Below the pieces are notes generated by a model. The model worked only from the letters and a program-made list of their open reading frames with translations. It searched no databases and had not been told where the DNA came from. A program made the position numbers and the translations under genes. 64,000 bases of DNA from a virus, in the IMG/VR virus record IMGVR_UViG_3300033145_002663, positions 1 through 64,000 of that record; one strand, written 5' to 3'. Shown piece after piece: positions 43,665-51,963 of this stretch. Position 1 is the first letter of the stretch. The number at the start of each line of letters is the position of its first letter.

Positions 43665-44005
43665 AAATCTATCTGATTGTCGGTATGGGGCATGTTATTG
43701 GAGAGCTGGTTCATGACTGGAAAGAAAAAATCGTGCTGCAAAATGCCGGTGTGGTTAAAGGCGACGGCAAACATATTGCCGTAACGCCTCCGATCCTTCA
43801 TTGGTTTGCTCATCAGATGGATAAGATTCAAAGATTCGAGATCCCGAAACGTTTAATCATCAACGATGATGATGCCAGTCCTGATTTATACGCAGTGTAC
43901 GATATGTATGTCAAGAAACTCACCGAGAAGACTACCGGCATTAAGGTGGCCAATGAGCAGGACATGCAGCGAGTGATTAATATCGCTCAGAAAAAGCTGC
44001 ATTAA
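43637..44005 (+). CDS. Unknown protein of early operon end
   Basis: A 122-residue protein with beta-like KLKIYLIVGMGHVIGELVHDWKEKIVLQNAGVV (an Sm/LSM-like beginning is imaginable) and a helical C-terminus. AGGGAGGAGCGG precedes the ATG. No firm family. Confidence 0.5.
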   Translation: MPETCETKLKIYLIVGMGHVIGELVHDWKEKIVLQNAGVVKGDGKHIAVTPPILHWFAHQMDKIQRFEIPKRLIINDDDASPDLYAVYDMYVKKLTEKTTGIKVANEQDMQRVINIAQKKLH

Positions 44006-44217
44006 TGGCAACGATAATTTTTGAAAACTGGCCCAACACATGCTGGATGGATAAAGAGTGGGTCAAAGATAGGCTTGAAACGGAACAAAAGAAAAAGATT
44101 ATACAGATAGAATCTCTTTTTTCTAAGGCAAGCATGAAAAGAAAAGCTCAAATCATGGGAATTTCTGTTGGATATTATTATCAATTAAGAAGCAAGTATA
44201 AAATTACCACCCCATAG
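44005..44217 (+). CDS. Small helix-turn-helix-like protein
   Basis: A 70-residue protein with SLFSKASMKRKAQIMGISVGYYYQLRSKY near the C-terminus, consistent with a helix-turn-helix. It is the last plus-strand gene and overlaps the convergent recombinase gene by 14 bases. It starts in TAATG contact with the previous gene. Confidence 0.5.
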   Translation: MATIIFENWPNTCWMDKEWVKDRLETEQKKKIIQIESLFSKASMKRKAQIMGISVGYYYQLRSKYKITTP

Positions 44218-45082
44218 CCGCATCCACCCGGCGCTGAAGCATGTTCGGTGTCGGGTGAATGTAGTTATCCTCGATTGTTTTCGGTGTGTCCCCCAGCAGG
44301 AACGCAATGTCCATGATACTCATACCGCCTTCATAGTGCAGCCATGTGGCCACGTAATGCCTAAAGGTGTGGGGGCCCCGACCATCGGCACCGTTCTTTA
44401 GTCCCAGGTCAATCAGCATGTCATTAATAATCTTCTGGACCTGCTTGGTGGAGGGGAATATTCTATCCTGCCATCCCATATCCAGCATTGCGCGTTCCTT
44501 ATATATTAATAATATGCGCGCGGTGTCTTTTGAGAAGAACGCCGGCCGGGGTTCGGTCTTGGAGTCAGACAGAAATACGGTTCTGTTCTCAAGATCCACG
44601 TCCCTGGACATGATGCGGCTGACCTCCCGGACCCTGGCACCGGTATCGATCAGCAGGCACACGATCGCCTGGTTCCGGACAGAGTTTCTTGAATCCGGGA
44701 ACGAGTATTCTCTGCACATCTCGACCTCAATTTCAGTGAACCAGCGGCTCACAGCCTTGAGCTGGGCTTCCTTGCGCTCGGATGCAGGAATGCGGTAGGT
44801 GTATTCTATGGGGGTGCCGTTCCATTTGAAGAACATTTTAGCAATGGTGAGGTATTGCTGGATGGTGGGTCCACCGCAGTTCAAACTTTCAAGATAGGCC
44901 GCATACCCTGGCATGTATTCCTGGAAGTTATTTAAGTCTACGTTATCCATTCCTAACCAATTGCAATACCCTTGAAGCCTTTGCAGACCATTTCTGTATA
45001 GATTGATTGTGTTCGGCCTCAATGAAGATATTGAGGATAAATATTGAGCTATAACCATGTTTATATCTGCTTTGTGTGCCAT
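44204..45082 (-). CDS. Second tyrosine recombinase (XerC/D-like)
   Basis: A 292-residue recombinase with an N-terminal SAM-like core-binding domain (LRPNTINLYRNGLQRL) and catalytic residues: Arg in LIDTGARVREVSRI (about 155), HxxR in GPHTFRHYVATW, and Tyr in TIEDNYIHP. The LGH-box His is replaced (LLGDTP). It is distinct from the integrase at 28945 and lies at the meeting point of two convergent transcription units. It could resolve multimers or invert or mobilise this region. Confidence 0.88.
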   Translation of the reverse strand: MAHKADINMVIAQYLSSISSLRPNTINLYRNGLQRLQGYCNWLGMDNVDLNNFQEYMPGYAAYLESLNCGGPTIQQYLTIAKMFFKWNGTPIEYTYRIPASERKEAQLKAVSRWFTEIEVEMCREYSFPDSRNSVRNQAIVCLLIDTGARVREVSRIMSRDVDLENRTVFLSDSKTEPRPAFFSKDTARILLIYKERAMLDMGWQDRIFPSTKQVQKIINDMLIDLGLKNGADGRGPHTFRHYVATWLHYEGGMSIMDIAFLLGDTPKTIEDNYIHPTPNMLQRRVDAAMGW

Positions 45083-45375
45083 TAATCCTCATCTCCCTCG
45101 TAGAGTTTGACCCATTCTTCAAATAACATAACTTGCCATTTAATCGATGGTATTCGTTTTTGCAGCAACGCTTGAAATTCATAAGCCTCAAAGGTGGTGC
45201 AAAACATTCCATATGGTACATGTTTTTTGGGGTCATCAATAACGATATCGTAACTTCCAATATATTTAAGTAATTGATCAAGATCCTCAAGTACTGCTCC
45301 ATAATACCCACATGCGCCGCATGCACCTTCGAGCATTGCCTTTTGTTGACACCGTGGACATTTATAGTGATTCAT
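45082..45375 (-). CDS. Zinc-ribbon protein
   Basis: A 97-residue protein with YKCPRCQQKAMLEGACGACGYYG at the N-terminus, a four-Cys zinc ribbon, and an alpha/beta remainder. Its stop overlaps the recombinase ATG as TAATG, so the two are coupled. It may help the recombinase or bind nucleic acid. Confidence 0.55.
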   Translation of the reverse strand: MNHYKCPRCQQKAMLEGACGACGYYGAVLEDLDQLLKYIGSYDIVIDDPKKHVPYGMFCTTFEAYEFQALLQKRIPSIKWQVMLFEEWVKLYEGDED

Positions 45376-45441
45376 TTTACAATCCTCGCTTTAATAGTTA
45401 CAAGCATTCATCCGCAATTTTACGGTATTCATTAAGTTCTT

Positions 45442-45873
45442 TTATTTTGCAAACATAAATCTATGTGGAATCCTCGCTTTCTGCACCTTCCTCGGGGCCA
45501 TACCCTTGAACACTCCACTTGGATCAATGCCTAATGCCTGCGTGAAATTCGCCAGCTTCAATGCACACATCGGACATACGCTTGTGTCCGGGCCGTACTC
45601 ATCGGCGTTCGGGTCAATGTCGCTGCAGAAATAACAGTCGCCGGCGGCTTCGTCGTAAATGTCCTGGATCTTGTCAAAGATCTTCAACTCACCGGGATCC
45701 TCCTCGGTGTCCACCAGGCCCAGACCAACACGAACTTCGGTCATCACATACGTTAACAGGAATGTCATAGCCCTGTTGGCGATTTCAGGATCCAGGCTGT
45801 TGATGGCGTCAATGCCGTCGTCGTACCAGGTGTCTTTATCTTTTAGAATCTTTGTGAAATCAATGATTTTCAC
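45442..45873 (-). CDS. Unknown protein with zinc-binding centre
   Basis: A 143-residue protein with helical N-terminal half and GDCYFCSDIDPNA followed by SVCPMCALKLANFTQ, two CxxC pairs that fit a zinc finger. The C-terminus is basic. It overlaps the upstream gene by 14 bases. No family known to me. Confidence 0.55.
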   Translation of the reverse strand: MKIIDFTKILKDKDTWYDDGIDAINSLDPEIANRAMTFLLTYVMTEVRVGLGLVDTEEDPGELKIFDKIQDIYDEAAGDCYFCSDIDPNADEYGPDTSVCPMCALKLANFTQALGIDPSGVFKGMAPRKVQKARIPHRFMFAK

Positions 45874-46510
45874 TCCATACCTCCTTTACATGTTTGATGC
45901 TCGGATAAAGTTTATGCGATGCTATCATATTGGCAATTTCAGGTTTGAATTTTGGTGGACAGTCCTCTTTACTCCACTTGTAAAACAAATCAAACTCGTC
46001 ATTGAACTCTTTTATCTGACGATCCTTTTCCGCTATTTCTTTCTTGAATAATTCGTGCAGTTTTTTAATTTCCGGTACTACCTGCCTGACAATCATATCT
46101 GAAAGATTAAGTTTTTTTGCTTCGTATTCATGACGGGAGGGCAGGGGCCACGAATAGGACAAGCAGTTTTTAAATGTAGTATTATTTAAAGTAATTTGTG
46201 AGTTGTCGTTGAACGTATATCTCTGCTTTAAAATATCCGCGATTTTATCAAATGCGTATTTACGATCTTGTTCGCTTAGGTCATAGTTAAATATACGGTT
46301 CCCATATTTCATAGTACCGTAACACCTGAAATTAATACCCTCACCAGTCATTTTAAAATCTTCGGATCTCACAATATTAACTAGTTCAAACTGATAAGGA
46401 TCATCGCATATTACAACTGTATTAACATTCCCACCACGATGAAGACCTAACTGCTTGTTCAATAAAAGTTTAATATGGTGTATGTTTCTCAGTACATTTT
46501 CAGCTAACAT
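45860..46510 (-). CDS. Unknown protein
   Basis: A 216-residue protein with beta-rich N-terminal half (VNTVVICDDPYQFELVNIVRSEDF, GINFRCYGTMKYGNRIFNYD) and a helical coiled-coil C-terminus (LHELFKKEIAEKDRQIKEFNDEF). No recognised domain. Confidence 0.5.
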   Translation of the reverse strand: MLAENVLRNIHHIKLLLNKQLGLHRGGNVNTVVICDDPYQFELVNIVRSEDFKMTGEGINFRCYGTMKYGNRIFNYDLSEQDRKYAFDKIADILKQRYTFNDNSQITLNNTTFKNCLSYSWPLPSRHEYEAKKLNLSDMIVRQVVPEIKKLHELFKKEIAEKDRQIKEFNDEFDLFYKWSKEDCPPKFKPEIANMIASHKLYPSIKHVKEVWSENH

Positions 46511-46553
46511 ATTCCCTCTATTTACACGGGTACCACCCGTATCGGTACCGCAT

Positions 46554-46733
46554 TCACCTTTTCATTTCAAACGTGTTCATCATCAGCGCGTCCGGGTTCC
46601 CACCTCTACCGTATACGCACTCCCACTTATCCCTTTCAAAATCCGCCGGGCCTTTTGTTGGATGGCACCATTTGGTTTGAGCGCAACCATAAATACATAG
46701 AGCCATGATTAAAACTGCGATAACTGTTTTCAT
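46554..46733 (-). CDS. Small lipoprotein
   Basis: A 59-residue protein started at ATG 46733 (AAAAAGGAGG upstream). KTVIAVLIMALCIYGCAQ is a lipoprotein signal peptide with a lipobox ending at Cys18. The mature part (TKWCHPTKGPADFERDKWECVYGRG) resembles small host/phage outer-membrane lipoproteins with a PADFERDKxEC motif. It would be a surface or periplasmic moron, possibly for superinfection exclusion. Confidence 0.7.
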   Translation of the reverse strand: MKTVIAVLIMALCIYGCAQTKWCHPTKGPADFERDKWECVYGRGGNPDALMMNTFEMKR

Positions 46734-46767
46734 AATTTTATCCTCCTTTTTAATTTTAGAGGATAGA

Positions 46768-46796
46768 ATTATACCTTCTTTTTGATTATTAATCAA
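46768..46796 (-). promoter_or_regulatory. Strong sigma-70-like promoter
   Basis: Minus strand: -35 TTGATT (46796-46791), 17-base spacer, perfect -10 TATAAT (46773-46768), about 35 bases ahead of the lipoprotein start. It separates the lipoprotein from the larger early operon and fits independent expression of a moron gene. Confidence 0.75.
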
Positions 46797-46798
46797 GA

Positions 46799-47392
46799 TT
46801 AAAAAGCATAGCGCCCGGAGGGTTTACGGACCTTCCACATCCAGCTGGAATCATAAGCGGAGTTTCGACCGAGCTTTAACAGTCCGGCTTTGTTTTTAAT
46901 GACCAGCCCCTCAATTTCATTATCCTCGATAACGTCAAAGAACACCTTGCGAAAGTTGTCCGGGAACTCCTCGGGGATCCCCAGGGGATCACTGTTCACT
47001 TTGAACAGGTTCTCGATGATGGTTCTTCGGTACCAACGCGGTTTCCCAACCAGAAGTTTTCCCTGCCACACAAACACGTCGTAGATCATAACCTTATGTT
47101 TTATGCCCGGCACCTTATTATGGCGGAGGCCTCCGTCAAATAAACAGTACCCGTTAAGCTGAAGACGGCTTAACGCTTCCATCAGCTCATCGTTCGGGGT
47201 GTAGTTTAATTTTTCCTCGTGCCGGTTCCAGAACTCAAAATTGCCGTTGCAGTGCAGCTCTAAACGCTGCTCATTATATTTTCGTTCGGCAACGAAAGAG
47301 TTGTGATCAGAAAGCCTTTGAAACAGGGGTTGCTCTATGCTGAGCAGGCGGGGTTTCTCCGGGTAGAAATATTTAAAAGCGGTGAGTTTCAT
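46799..47392 (-). CDS. ATP-dependent DNA ligase-like nucleotidyltransferase
   Basis: A 197-residue protein from ATG 47392 (GGAGGTTACTGC). It holds ligase motifs: VAERKYNEQRLEL (motif I, KYNExR in place of KxDGxR), GYCLFDGGL (III), EIEGLVIKN (IV) and WMWKVRKPS (V). It covers only the adenylation domain and has no clear OB domain, so it is a minimal ligase or capping-type enzyme. It would seal nicks in phage DNA. Confidence 0.75.
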   Translation of the reverse strand: MKLTAFKYFYPEKPRLLSIEQPLFQRLSDHNSFVAERKYNEQRLELHCNGNFEFWNRHEEKLNYTPNDELMEALSRLQLNGYCLFDGGLRHNKVPGIKHKVMIYDVFVWQGKLLVGKPRWYRRTIIENLFKVNSDPLGIPEEFPDNFRKVFFDVIEDNEIEGLVIKNKAGLLKLGRNSAYDSSWMWKVRKPSGRYAF

Positions 47393-47730
47393 GCAGTAAC
47401 CTCCTTCTTGAAATTCCGAGTACAATAATAAATTCCATTTTGGTACCTCATGGGCTTGCCGCAATATGGGCATAGTTTTTGCTTACATTGTTCACAAATT
47501 GTTTCATCTTCGCTTCCTTTCAATAAACTTTGCCAAAGATTTACCATATATTCTACAAGCTCTTTCAGTTCGGTTTGCGTTAATGACTGAACACTGCAGA
47601 ACTCTCCGTCATACCCGTAATCAATAACTCCAACCTCAACACCATCTTCGGATAACCCTAAAATTCCAGAAGGAGCATCTATTTTTTTGCCAGTAGAGAA
47701 AACAAACGTATTGTTATGAACAAGCTTCAT
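47389..47730 (-). CDS. Unknown protein with zinc ribbon
   Basis: A 113-residue protein with ICEQCKQKLCPYCGKPMRYQNGIYYC at residues ~78-105, a zinc ribbon, preceded by beta-like FVFSTGKKIDAPSGILGL. It starts at ATG 47730 and overlaps the ligase gene. Unknown role. Confidence 0.55.
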   Translation of the reverse strand: MKLVHNNTFVFSTGKKIDAPSGILGLSEDGVEVGVIDYGYDGEFCSVQSLTQTELKELVEYMVNLWQSLLKGSEDETICEQCKQKLCPYCGKPMRYQNGIYYCTRNFKKEVTA

Positions 47731-47956
47731 GCCTGATTGCCTCCTCGATTTCGTCTTTGTATAATAATTCAAAAGAACTCCACAGCAAGTACGGAACCTG
47801 CTCGTACGTTCTTTCATTCACCACGTCTATAATTTCCCAGCTGAGCGATTCACCCGGACAGTGGAAGCTTGCCGGTTCGCCCTTGTGGGCATGAATAAAC
47901 AGGGTGTAGGATTTTCCATTGACTGATATCGTTAATTTTAATTTTAGGGGGGTCAT
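47714..47956 (-). CDS. Unknown small protein
   Basis: An 80-residue protein with beta-like KLKLTISVNGKSYTLFIHAHKGE and helical ELLYKDEIEEAIRHEACS. It overlaps both neighbours and is in the minus-strand operon. No family recognised. Confidence 0.5.
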   Translation of the reverse strand: MTPLKLKLTISVNGKSYTLFIHAHKGEPASFHCPGESLSWEIIDVVNERTYEQVPYLLWSSFELLYKDEIEEAIRHEACS

Positions 47957-48192
47957 TTCAATTTCTCACCTCTCTTAATCAACTCGGGCCGCCACAATGA
48001 TTTTGTTTCTTCACTGCAATGAGCCATGGCATCCTCCCATGTCGGCCATCGCCCATGTTTATTATAAAAACTATACTGGTAGCACAGGCTATTTCTATCA
48101 TGCGGGGCATCGATAGGATGATCAACCGCACATTCCTGACATACCCCCGGCCTGGGTGGCAACATAGTAAGTGGGCTTAAGTGTGATTTCAT
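47953..48192 (-). CDS. Unknown small Cys/His protein
   Basis: A 79-residue protein started at ATG 48192 (GGAGGGATA). It has GVCQECAVDHPIDAPHDRNSLCYQY, a C..C..H....C arrangement that could hold zinc, then a WPTWEDAMAHC helix. This pattern is frequent in small phage proteins of unknown role. Confidence 0.55.
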   Translation of the reverse strand: MKSHLSPLTMLPPRPGVCQECAVDHPIDAPHDRNSLCYQYSFYNKHGRWPTWEDAMAHCSEETKSLWRPELIKRGEKLK

Positions 48193-48383
48193 TATCCCTC
48201 CAACTTTTTTAAGAACCACGACGCCTTAACATCCAGCGTAAACTCCTCGTTATAATAATAAAACTGCGAATCATCCCAATCAATCAGCACGGACTTGGGG
48301 ATGAACACCATGCGCTTTTTGTACCGGACGCGGATAGCCTTTCCGGAGAAAGACTCCCGCATCCATTTAACTTGGATTTTCAT
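48192..48383 (-). CDS. Unknown small protein
   Basis: A 63-residue basic/aromatic protein (AIRVRYKKRMVFIPKSVLIDWDDSQFYYY). Its stop overlaps the next ATG. No motif. Confidence 0.45.
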   Translation of the reverse strand: MKIQVKWMRESFSGKAIRVRYKKRMVFIPKSVLIDWDDSQFYYYNEEFTLDVKASWFLKKLEG

Positions 48384-48628
48384 TTAGCCAAATTCACTCT
48401 CTGCCCCTTGTTATTTCTTGCCACAAGGTCGGCTGCCGGTGGAAAATCTATGCTTTTATCGTCCACGTTGATTGTTCCGTAGCTGGCTACGTCAAAACGA
48501 TTGTATGATACCACCTCGGTAACCCGGGACGGCGACTGAAGCTCAACGGCCAGCTTTTCAAATGCCACCCGAAGATTACAGAGAACAATTGTTATTATGA
48601 TCAGGGCTATGAGTATTAAAACTCTCAT
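48380..48628 (-). CDS. Small membrane-anchored protein
   Basis: An 82-residue protein with an N-terminal hydrophobic anchor (VLILIALIIITIVLC) and a hydrophilic periplasmic part (EKLAVELQSPSRVTEVVSY). It may be a spanin-like or exclusion protein. ATGA overlaps with its neighbours. Confidence 0.5.
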   Translation of the reverse strand: MRVLILIALIIITIVLCNLRVAFEKLAVELQSPSRVTEVVSYNRFDVASYGTINVDDKSIDFPPAADLVARNNKGQRVNLAK

Positions 48629-49065
48629 TGCTTCAACGCCTCCTTTCTTGCGAGATAATCCGCCCGCTCATTAAGCTTATTGCCAGCATGACCGGGCACC
48701 CAGTGAATACTAAACTGATATTTGGCGTACAGCTTTAGCAGTTTCAACCACAGATCTTTGTTCTTAACTGCCTGGCCGCTGGCTGTTCTCCATCCGTTCG
48801 CCTGCCACCTGGCCAGCCAGCCTTTGGTGAAAGCGTGTTGAACGTACTTGCTGTCGGTGTATATGCTAACACCAAAAACCGGGAAACTGATGGCCTGCAG
48901 GCCGGCAATCACGCCCATCAGCTCCATACGGTTGTTCGTTGTTCTGGACTCACCGCCCTTAACCTCTCGATCCCTGCCGCCGTAACTTAAGATCGCGGCG
49001 TATCCTCCCCTGCCTCCCGGGTTGCGGAGGCAGGAACCGTCGGTGTAGATTGTGACATTTTTCAT
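48625..49065 (-). CDS. rnhA: Ribonuclease HI
   Basis: A 146-residue protein matching RNase HI closely: TIYTDGSCLRNPG (first Asp), TTNNRMELMGVI (Glu), VSIYTDSKYV (Asp), HWVPGHAGNKLNERADYLA (His/Asp). The start is set at ATG 49065 behind AAAGGA, although the frame opens at 49131. It degrades RNA in RNA/DNA hybrids and thereby removes primers in phage replication. Confidence 0.93.
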   Translation of the reverse strand: MKNVTIYTDGSCLRNPGGRGGYAAILSYGGRDREVKGGESRTTNNRMELMGVIAGLQAISFPVFGVSIYTDSKYVQHAFTKGWLARWQANGWRTASGQAVKNKDLWLKLLKLYAKYQFSIHWVPGHAGNKLNERADYLARKEALKQ

Positions 49066-49180
49066 GGTTTCCTTTCTTCGAGCAAGTCGAATAACCTTAA
49101 TTTCCGCCATTCTCAAGCGAGCCTTTTTCATTTCTAATCCTTAATCTGTACTCCCATGATGCAAAATAAATCCATGCTCG

Positions 49181-49804
49181 TTACCCCCTTAGGCTCGGTG
49201 TGTACGGCCGGCAGAACGTGCGCAGCGCGGCCAGGTTATCTTCGTCCACGGCCCGATACAATTTGCGATCAAACTCGTTACACACCTTCAGGTTGGTGGT
49301 GGTGTCAAAGAATACGGTGAACCGATCGCCCATGCATTCCATGAGCTCCGCCTGCAGATCATCGTCCTCAAATACTTCTGCTTTGAGCTTGACTGAAAAC
49401 TTCTGGTCGATCAGGTCCGGGTACTTATCTCCCAGAATTTCCTCGATCTCACAACCATCCTCGGCATTGACAGAAAAGCGGTTGCTGCTGACAAATTTCA
49501 CTTGACTATCATTCATGCCTGGGATACTGTAACTATGCCGGAAGTTGCTGTTATAACCATCCTTGTCTTGGCGGACGCGGGTAAATTCTATAATGGTGCC
49601 TCCGGCATCTTTCTTTTCGGCGGTAGCTTCTTTTAATGCCTTATCCGCCGCCAGGTAGCGATCCACCTCCTCCCTGATATGATCCGGCGCGTCGATCACC
49701 GGGATCTTGAACTTGGACGACTTCTTCTTCTTGGTCGTTGCCGTCTGTTTCAGCATGTCTCCAAATCCTACTGCGGGTTTAATCTTCCTTGCTGCTTGTG
49801 CCAT
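49181..49804 (-). CDS. Unknown phage protein
   Basis: A 207-residue protein beginning MAQAARKIKPAVGFGDML, with a Lys-rich linker and a DQAELMECMGDRFTVFF-type middle. RVRQDKDGYNSNFRHSYSIPG and DAEDGCEIEEILGDKY are seen. I recognise the general look of a replication-region phage protein but no domain. Ribosome site AAAGGAGG. Confidence 0.5.
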   Translation of the reverse strand: MAQAARKIKPAVGFGDMLKQTATTKKKKSSKFKIPVIDAPDHIREEVDRYLAADKALKEATAEKKDAGGTIIEFTRVRQDKDGYNSNFRHSYSIPGMNDSQVKFVSSNRFSVNAEDGCEIEEILGDKYPDLIDQKFSVKLKAEVFEDDDLQAELMECMGDRFTVFFDTTTNLKVCNEFDRKLYRAVDEDNLAALRTFCRPYTPSLRG

Positions 49805-49968
49805 GCGGTTTCCTCCTTTGGTTAATAAATCTATTCAGTGCTTCTAAAACACTGGGTTCCAAATAAACTTTGTCGGTCGGATTGAGATGATCATTTGCCA
49901 AAAGCCAGACGCCAAATCCATCGAACTTTGCGTAAACGCCATCACCGAGATACTCATAAATATGTCAT
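49779..49968 (-). pseudogene. Small conserved phage protein with a frameshift near its start
   Basis: ATG 49968 follows GGGAGG but its frame stops after MTYL. One base less in the TTT at 49957-49959 would give M-T-Y-Y-E-YLGDGVYAKFDGFGVWLLANDH and KVYLEPSVLEALNRFINQ. YLGDGVYA...DG..VWL...DH...LEP.VL is a common small phage protein. Otherwise it may start at ATT 49960, eight bases after GGAGG. It ends inside the next gene. Confidence 0.55.
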
Positions 49969-50057
49969 ACCTCCCTGTTAAAGACTCGAAAGTCCTTTAC
50001 CAAAAAACTCCCACAATTGCCTTCTTCCACGCCATGTAATCCGTTTTTTCTCGGTCA

Positions 50058-51698
50058 TTAACCCAAGGTCAACGAGCAACATAAATGCCGTATATCCGGT
50101 GCTAAATTCACCTCATGAGTCAATTTGATTTGTGTTGACCTATCCGCAAATACAGGTTGATTTAAGTTCTGGCTGTATGATTCCCAGCCCTCGAAGCTGT
50201 CAACGATATTCTGTTCTTCATTATTCATGTTCTGATATGATTTATTGCCGTAATCATGGGGCAACCAGTTCTTACCCAGACATGCCGCCATGTTAAACCG
50301 TCTGAGGATATCCTCATCCCTGAAAGTTAAATGAATCGTGCCCTTTTTATAGCAGTTCATTTTAAAGTAGGTACTATGAATACCTCTTGACTCGCCTCTA
50401 TCGAAAGCACGCGTTATTGCGCTTGTTATTGTTTGATAATGAGCGCATCCGTCAAAGTAATTCATAACGATATCAATGTCTCTTAGTTCTCTTGCGGCAT
50501 CGTAGTGCAATTTCCATCGTCCATCAAACCAATCATTAAACGGGCCGCTTCCATATCCGCCATACATTGGAATGATAACCTTCTTACCCACTTTAAAAGC
50601 GTTATTGGTTTTCCAACCACTAAAATAATGAATGTTATCTTCATACAGACCACCGCTATAGCAATTCTTGATAGTAAACTTATCAAAAATTTCCAGCACG
50701 GCCCTGGTGAGTGCGTCCGTATATCCACCGATTAAATTAAGAACAAACTGCCTGATATTATGCTCGGTGAAATCCATATCACATCGCTCATTCAGCGCGT
50801 GCTCGAACTCCGACTGTCGCTTGGCGGTCATGCGGCTGTTGACTTCTTTCAGGTCAAGCGTTTTTCGCCAGAACGTTTTTCGAACGGCGATCACCAGGAC
50901 ATTGACCTCGTTCTGCATTTGTGTGGTAAGATCTTCGTCCCTGCAATACTTATCCGGTTCCTTGTTTAATCCAATAAAGACACCGACCTTTTTGTAATTC
51001 TTATAATAATCCGTGATGGTTTGAATGCCAATATTTACGATCTGATTGTACTCAGCCACCAGCTCCTGGATGGTTCGACGGTTGGACACTTCGTGGTTGG
51101 TTTCAATTCCAGGCTTTAATTCACCGGCGGTATCACTGACATCTTTGAAAAGATCTTCCTCAACATTACGCGTGACAATGATATTCACCAGGGCAACTTC
51201 GACCTTGGTTTTTCGTTCCGCGAACTCAAAACCGTTTTGGATATATTCAATCTCGGCGTTGAGTTCGTCCAGCTTCTTAACCAGCTCCTTGCGGGTGTTG
51301 CTGTACGGATTGCACAAAGTTTCGGCATTGAGCAGGAATATGATCTGCCCTCTGTACATAATATCGATTGCTTTGAGCAGATGCTTATCCCCCTCATCAA
51401 ACGGCGGGTTCGCAATAATTAAATCGAACTTATCCGGTCCGGCGTAAGTGAGAAAGTTACTATCAATGACTTTAATACCCTTGCCTCTGAGTGTTGCCTG
51501 AAATTCCTCATCAATCTCTATGGCCGATATGTTGCTGAAATTTCGACTATGGCTATATCGGCTACGCTCCTTGAGAAATTCGATAATACCCCCCCTACCC
51601 GCCGAAGGATCCAATACGTTGACAAATGAACCTTTCTGAACCTTGTCAAGCATCTTTCTTATCAGACGCTTCGGGGTAGGATAATCATTTTTTAACAT
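50058..51698 (-). CDS. DNA N6-adenine methyltransferase-like protein with DUF4942
   Basis: A 546-residue protein. Residues 1-190 are a class I methyltransferase: VLDPSAGRGGIIEFL (motif I, near 30) and FDLIIANPPFDEG (motif IV, NPPF, near 93). It is of the N6-adenine type. Residues ~250-530 fit DUF4942 (IKNCYSGGLYEDNIHYFSGW, RDIDIVMNYFDG). Such proteins modify phage or host DNA, probably to evade restriction. No target-recognition domain is seen. Confidence 0.87.
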   Translation of the reverse strand: MLKNDYPTPKRLIRKMLDKVQKGSFVNVLDPSAGRGGIIEFLKERSRYSHSRNFSNISAIEIDEEFQATLRGKGIKVIDSNFLTYAGPDKFDLIIANPPFDEGDKHLLKAIDIMYRGQIIFLLNAETLCNPYSNTRKELVKKLDELNAEIEYIQNGFEFAERKTKVEVALVNIIVTRNVEEDLFKDVSDTAGELKPGIETNHEVSNRRTIQELVAEYNQIVNIGIQTITDYYKNYKKVGVFIGLNKEPDKYCRDEDLTTQMQNEVNVLVIAVRKTFWRKTLDLKEVNSRMTAKRQSEFEHALNERCDMDFTEHNIRQFVLNLIGGYTDALTRAVLEIFDKFTIKNCYSGGLYEDNIHYFSGWKTNNAFKVGKKVIIPMYGGYGSGPFNDWFDGRWKLHYDAARELRDIDIVMNYFDGCAHYQTITSAITRAFDRGESRGIHSTYFKMNCYKKGTIHLTFRDEDILRRFNMAACLGKNWLPHDYGNKSYQNMNNEEQNIVDSFEGWESYSQNLNQPVFADRSTQIKLTHEVNLAPDIRHLCCSLTLG

Positions 51699-51708
51699 TT
51701 ATCCCTCC

Positions 51709-51963
51709 TTAAATCATCGGTTGATTCCGTTCGGACAGCGGACGACCCACCTCTGGAACTTCCTCAAAATATAATTTCATATCCTTATCCAAATCCATTC
51801 CGTGAGGCGGTTCTCCATCATCATCGATCAAATAAACATCTGTCCATTGATCCCCTTTATAGTCGTGGCGACATCGATCAACCTCTTCGTAAATCTTACC
51901 TGACGTAAAGACTATCCTGTTATCTTGAATCATCCTAAAGTCTTTCTTGCACAGCCATTTCAT
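51709..51963 (-). CDS. Unknown small protein, paralogue of 53066-53260
   Basis: An 84-residue protein beginning MKWLCKKDFRMIQDNRIVFTSGKIYEEV with DVYLIDDDGEPPHGMDL. The product of 53066-53260 repeats this layout (MKWLCKKDFKMNHDNRVVFT, HGMDL). The SH3-like strands suggest a small binding domain. Two copies lie 1 kb apart. Confidence 0.6.
   Translation of the reverse strand: MKWLCKKDFRMIQDNRIVFTSGKIYEEVDRCRHDYKGDQWTDVYLIDDDGEPPHGMDLDKDMKLYFEEVPEVGRPLSERNQPMI

Noticed and set aside
44367-44798. Plus-strand frame of 143 codons
   Set aside because: It is antisense to the second tyrosine recombinase, whose motifs are clear.
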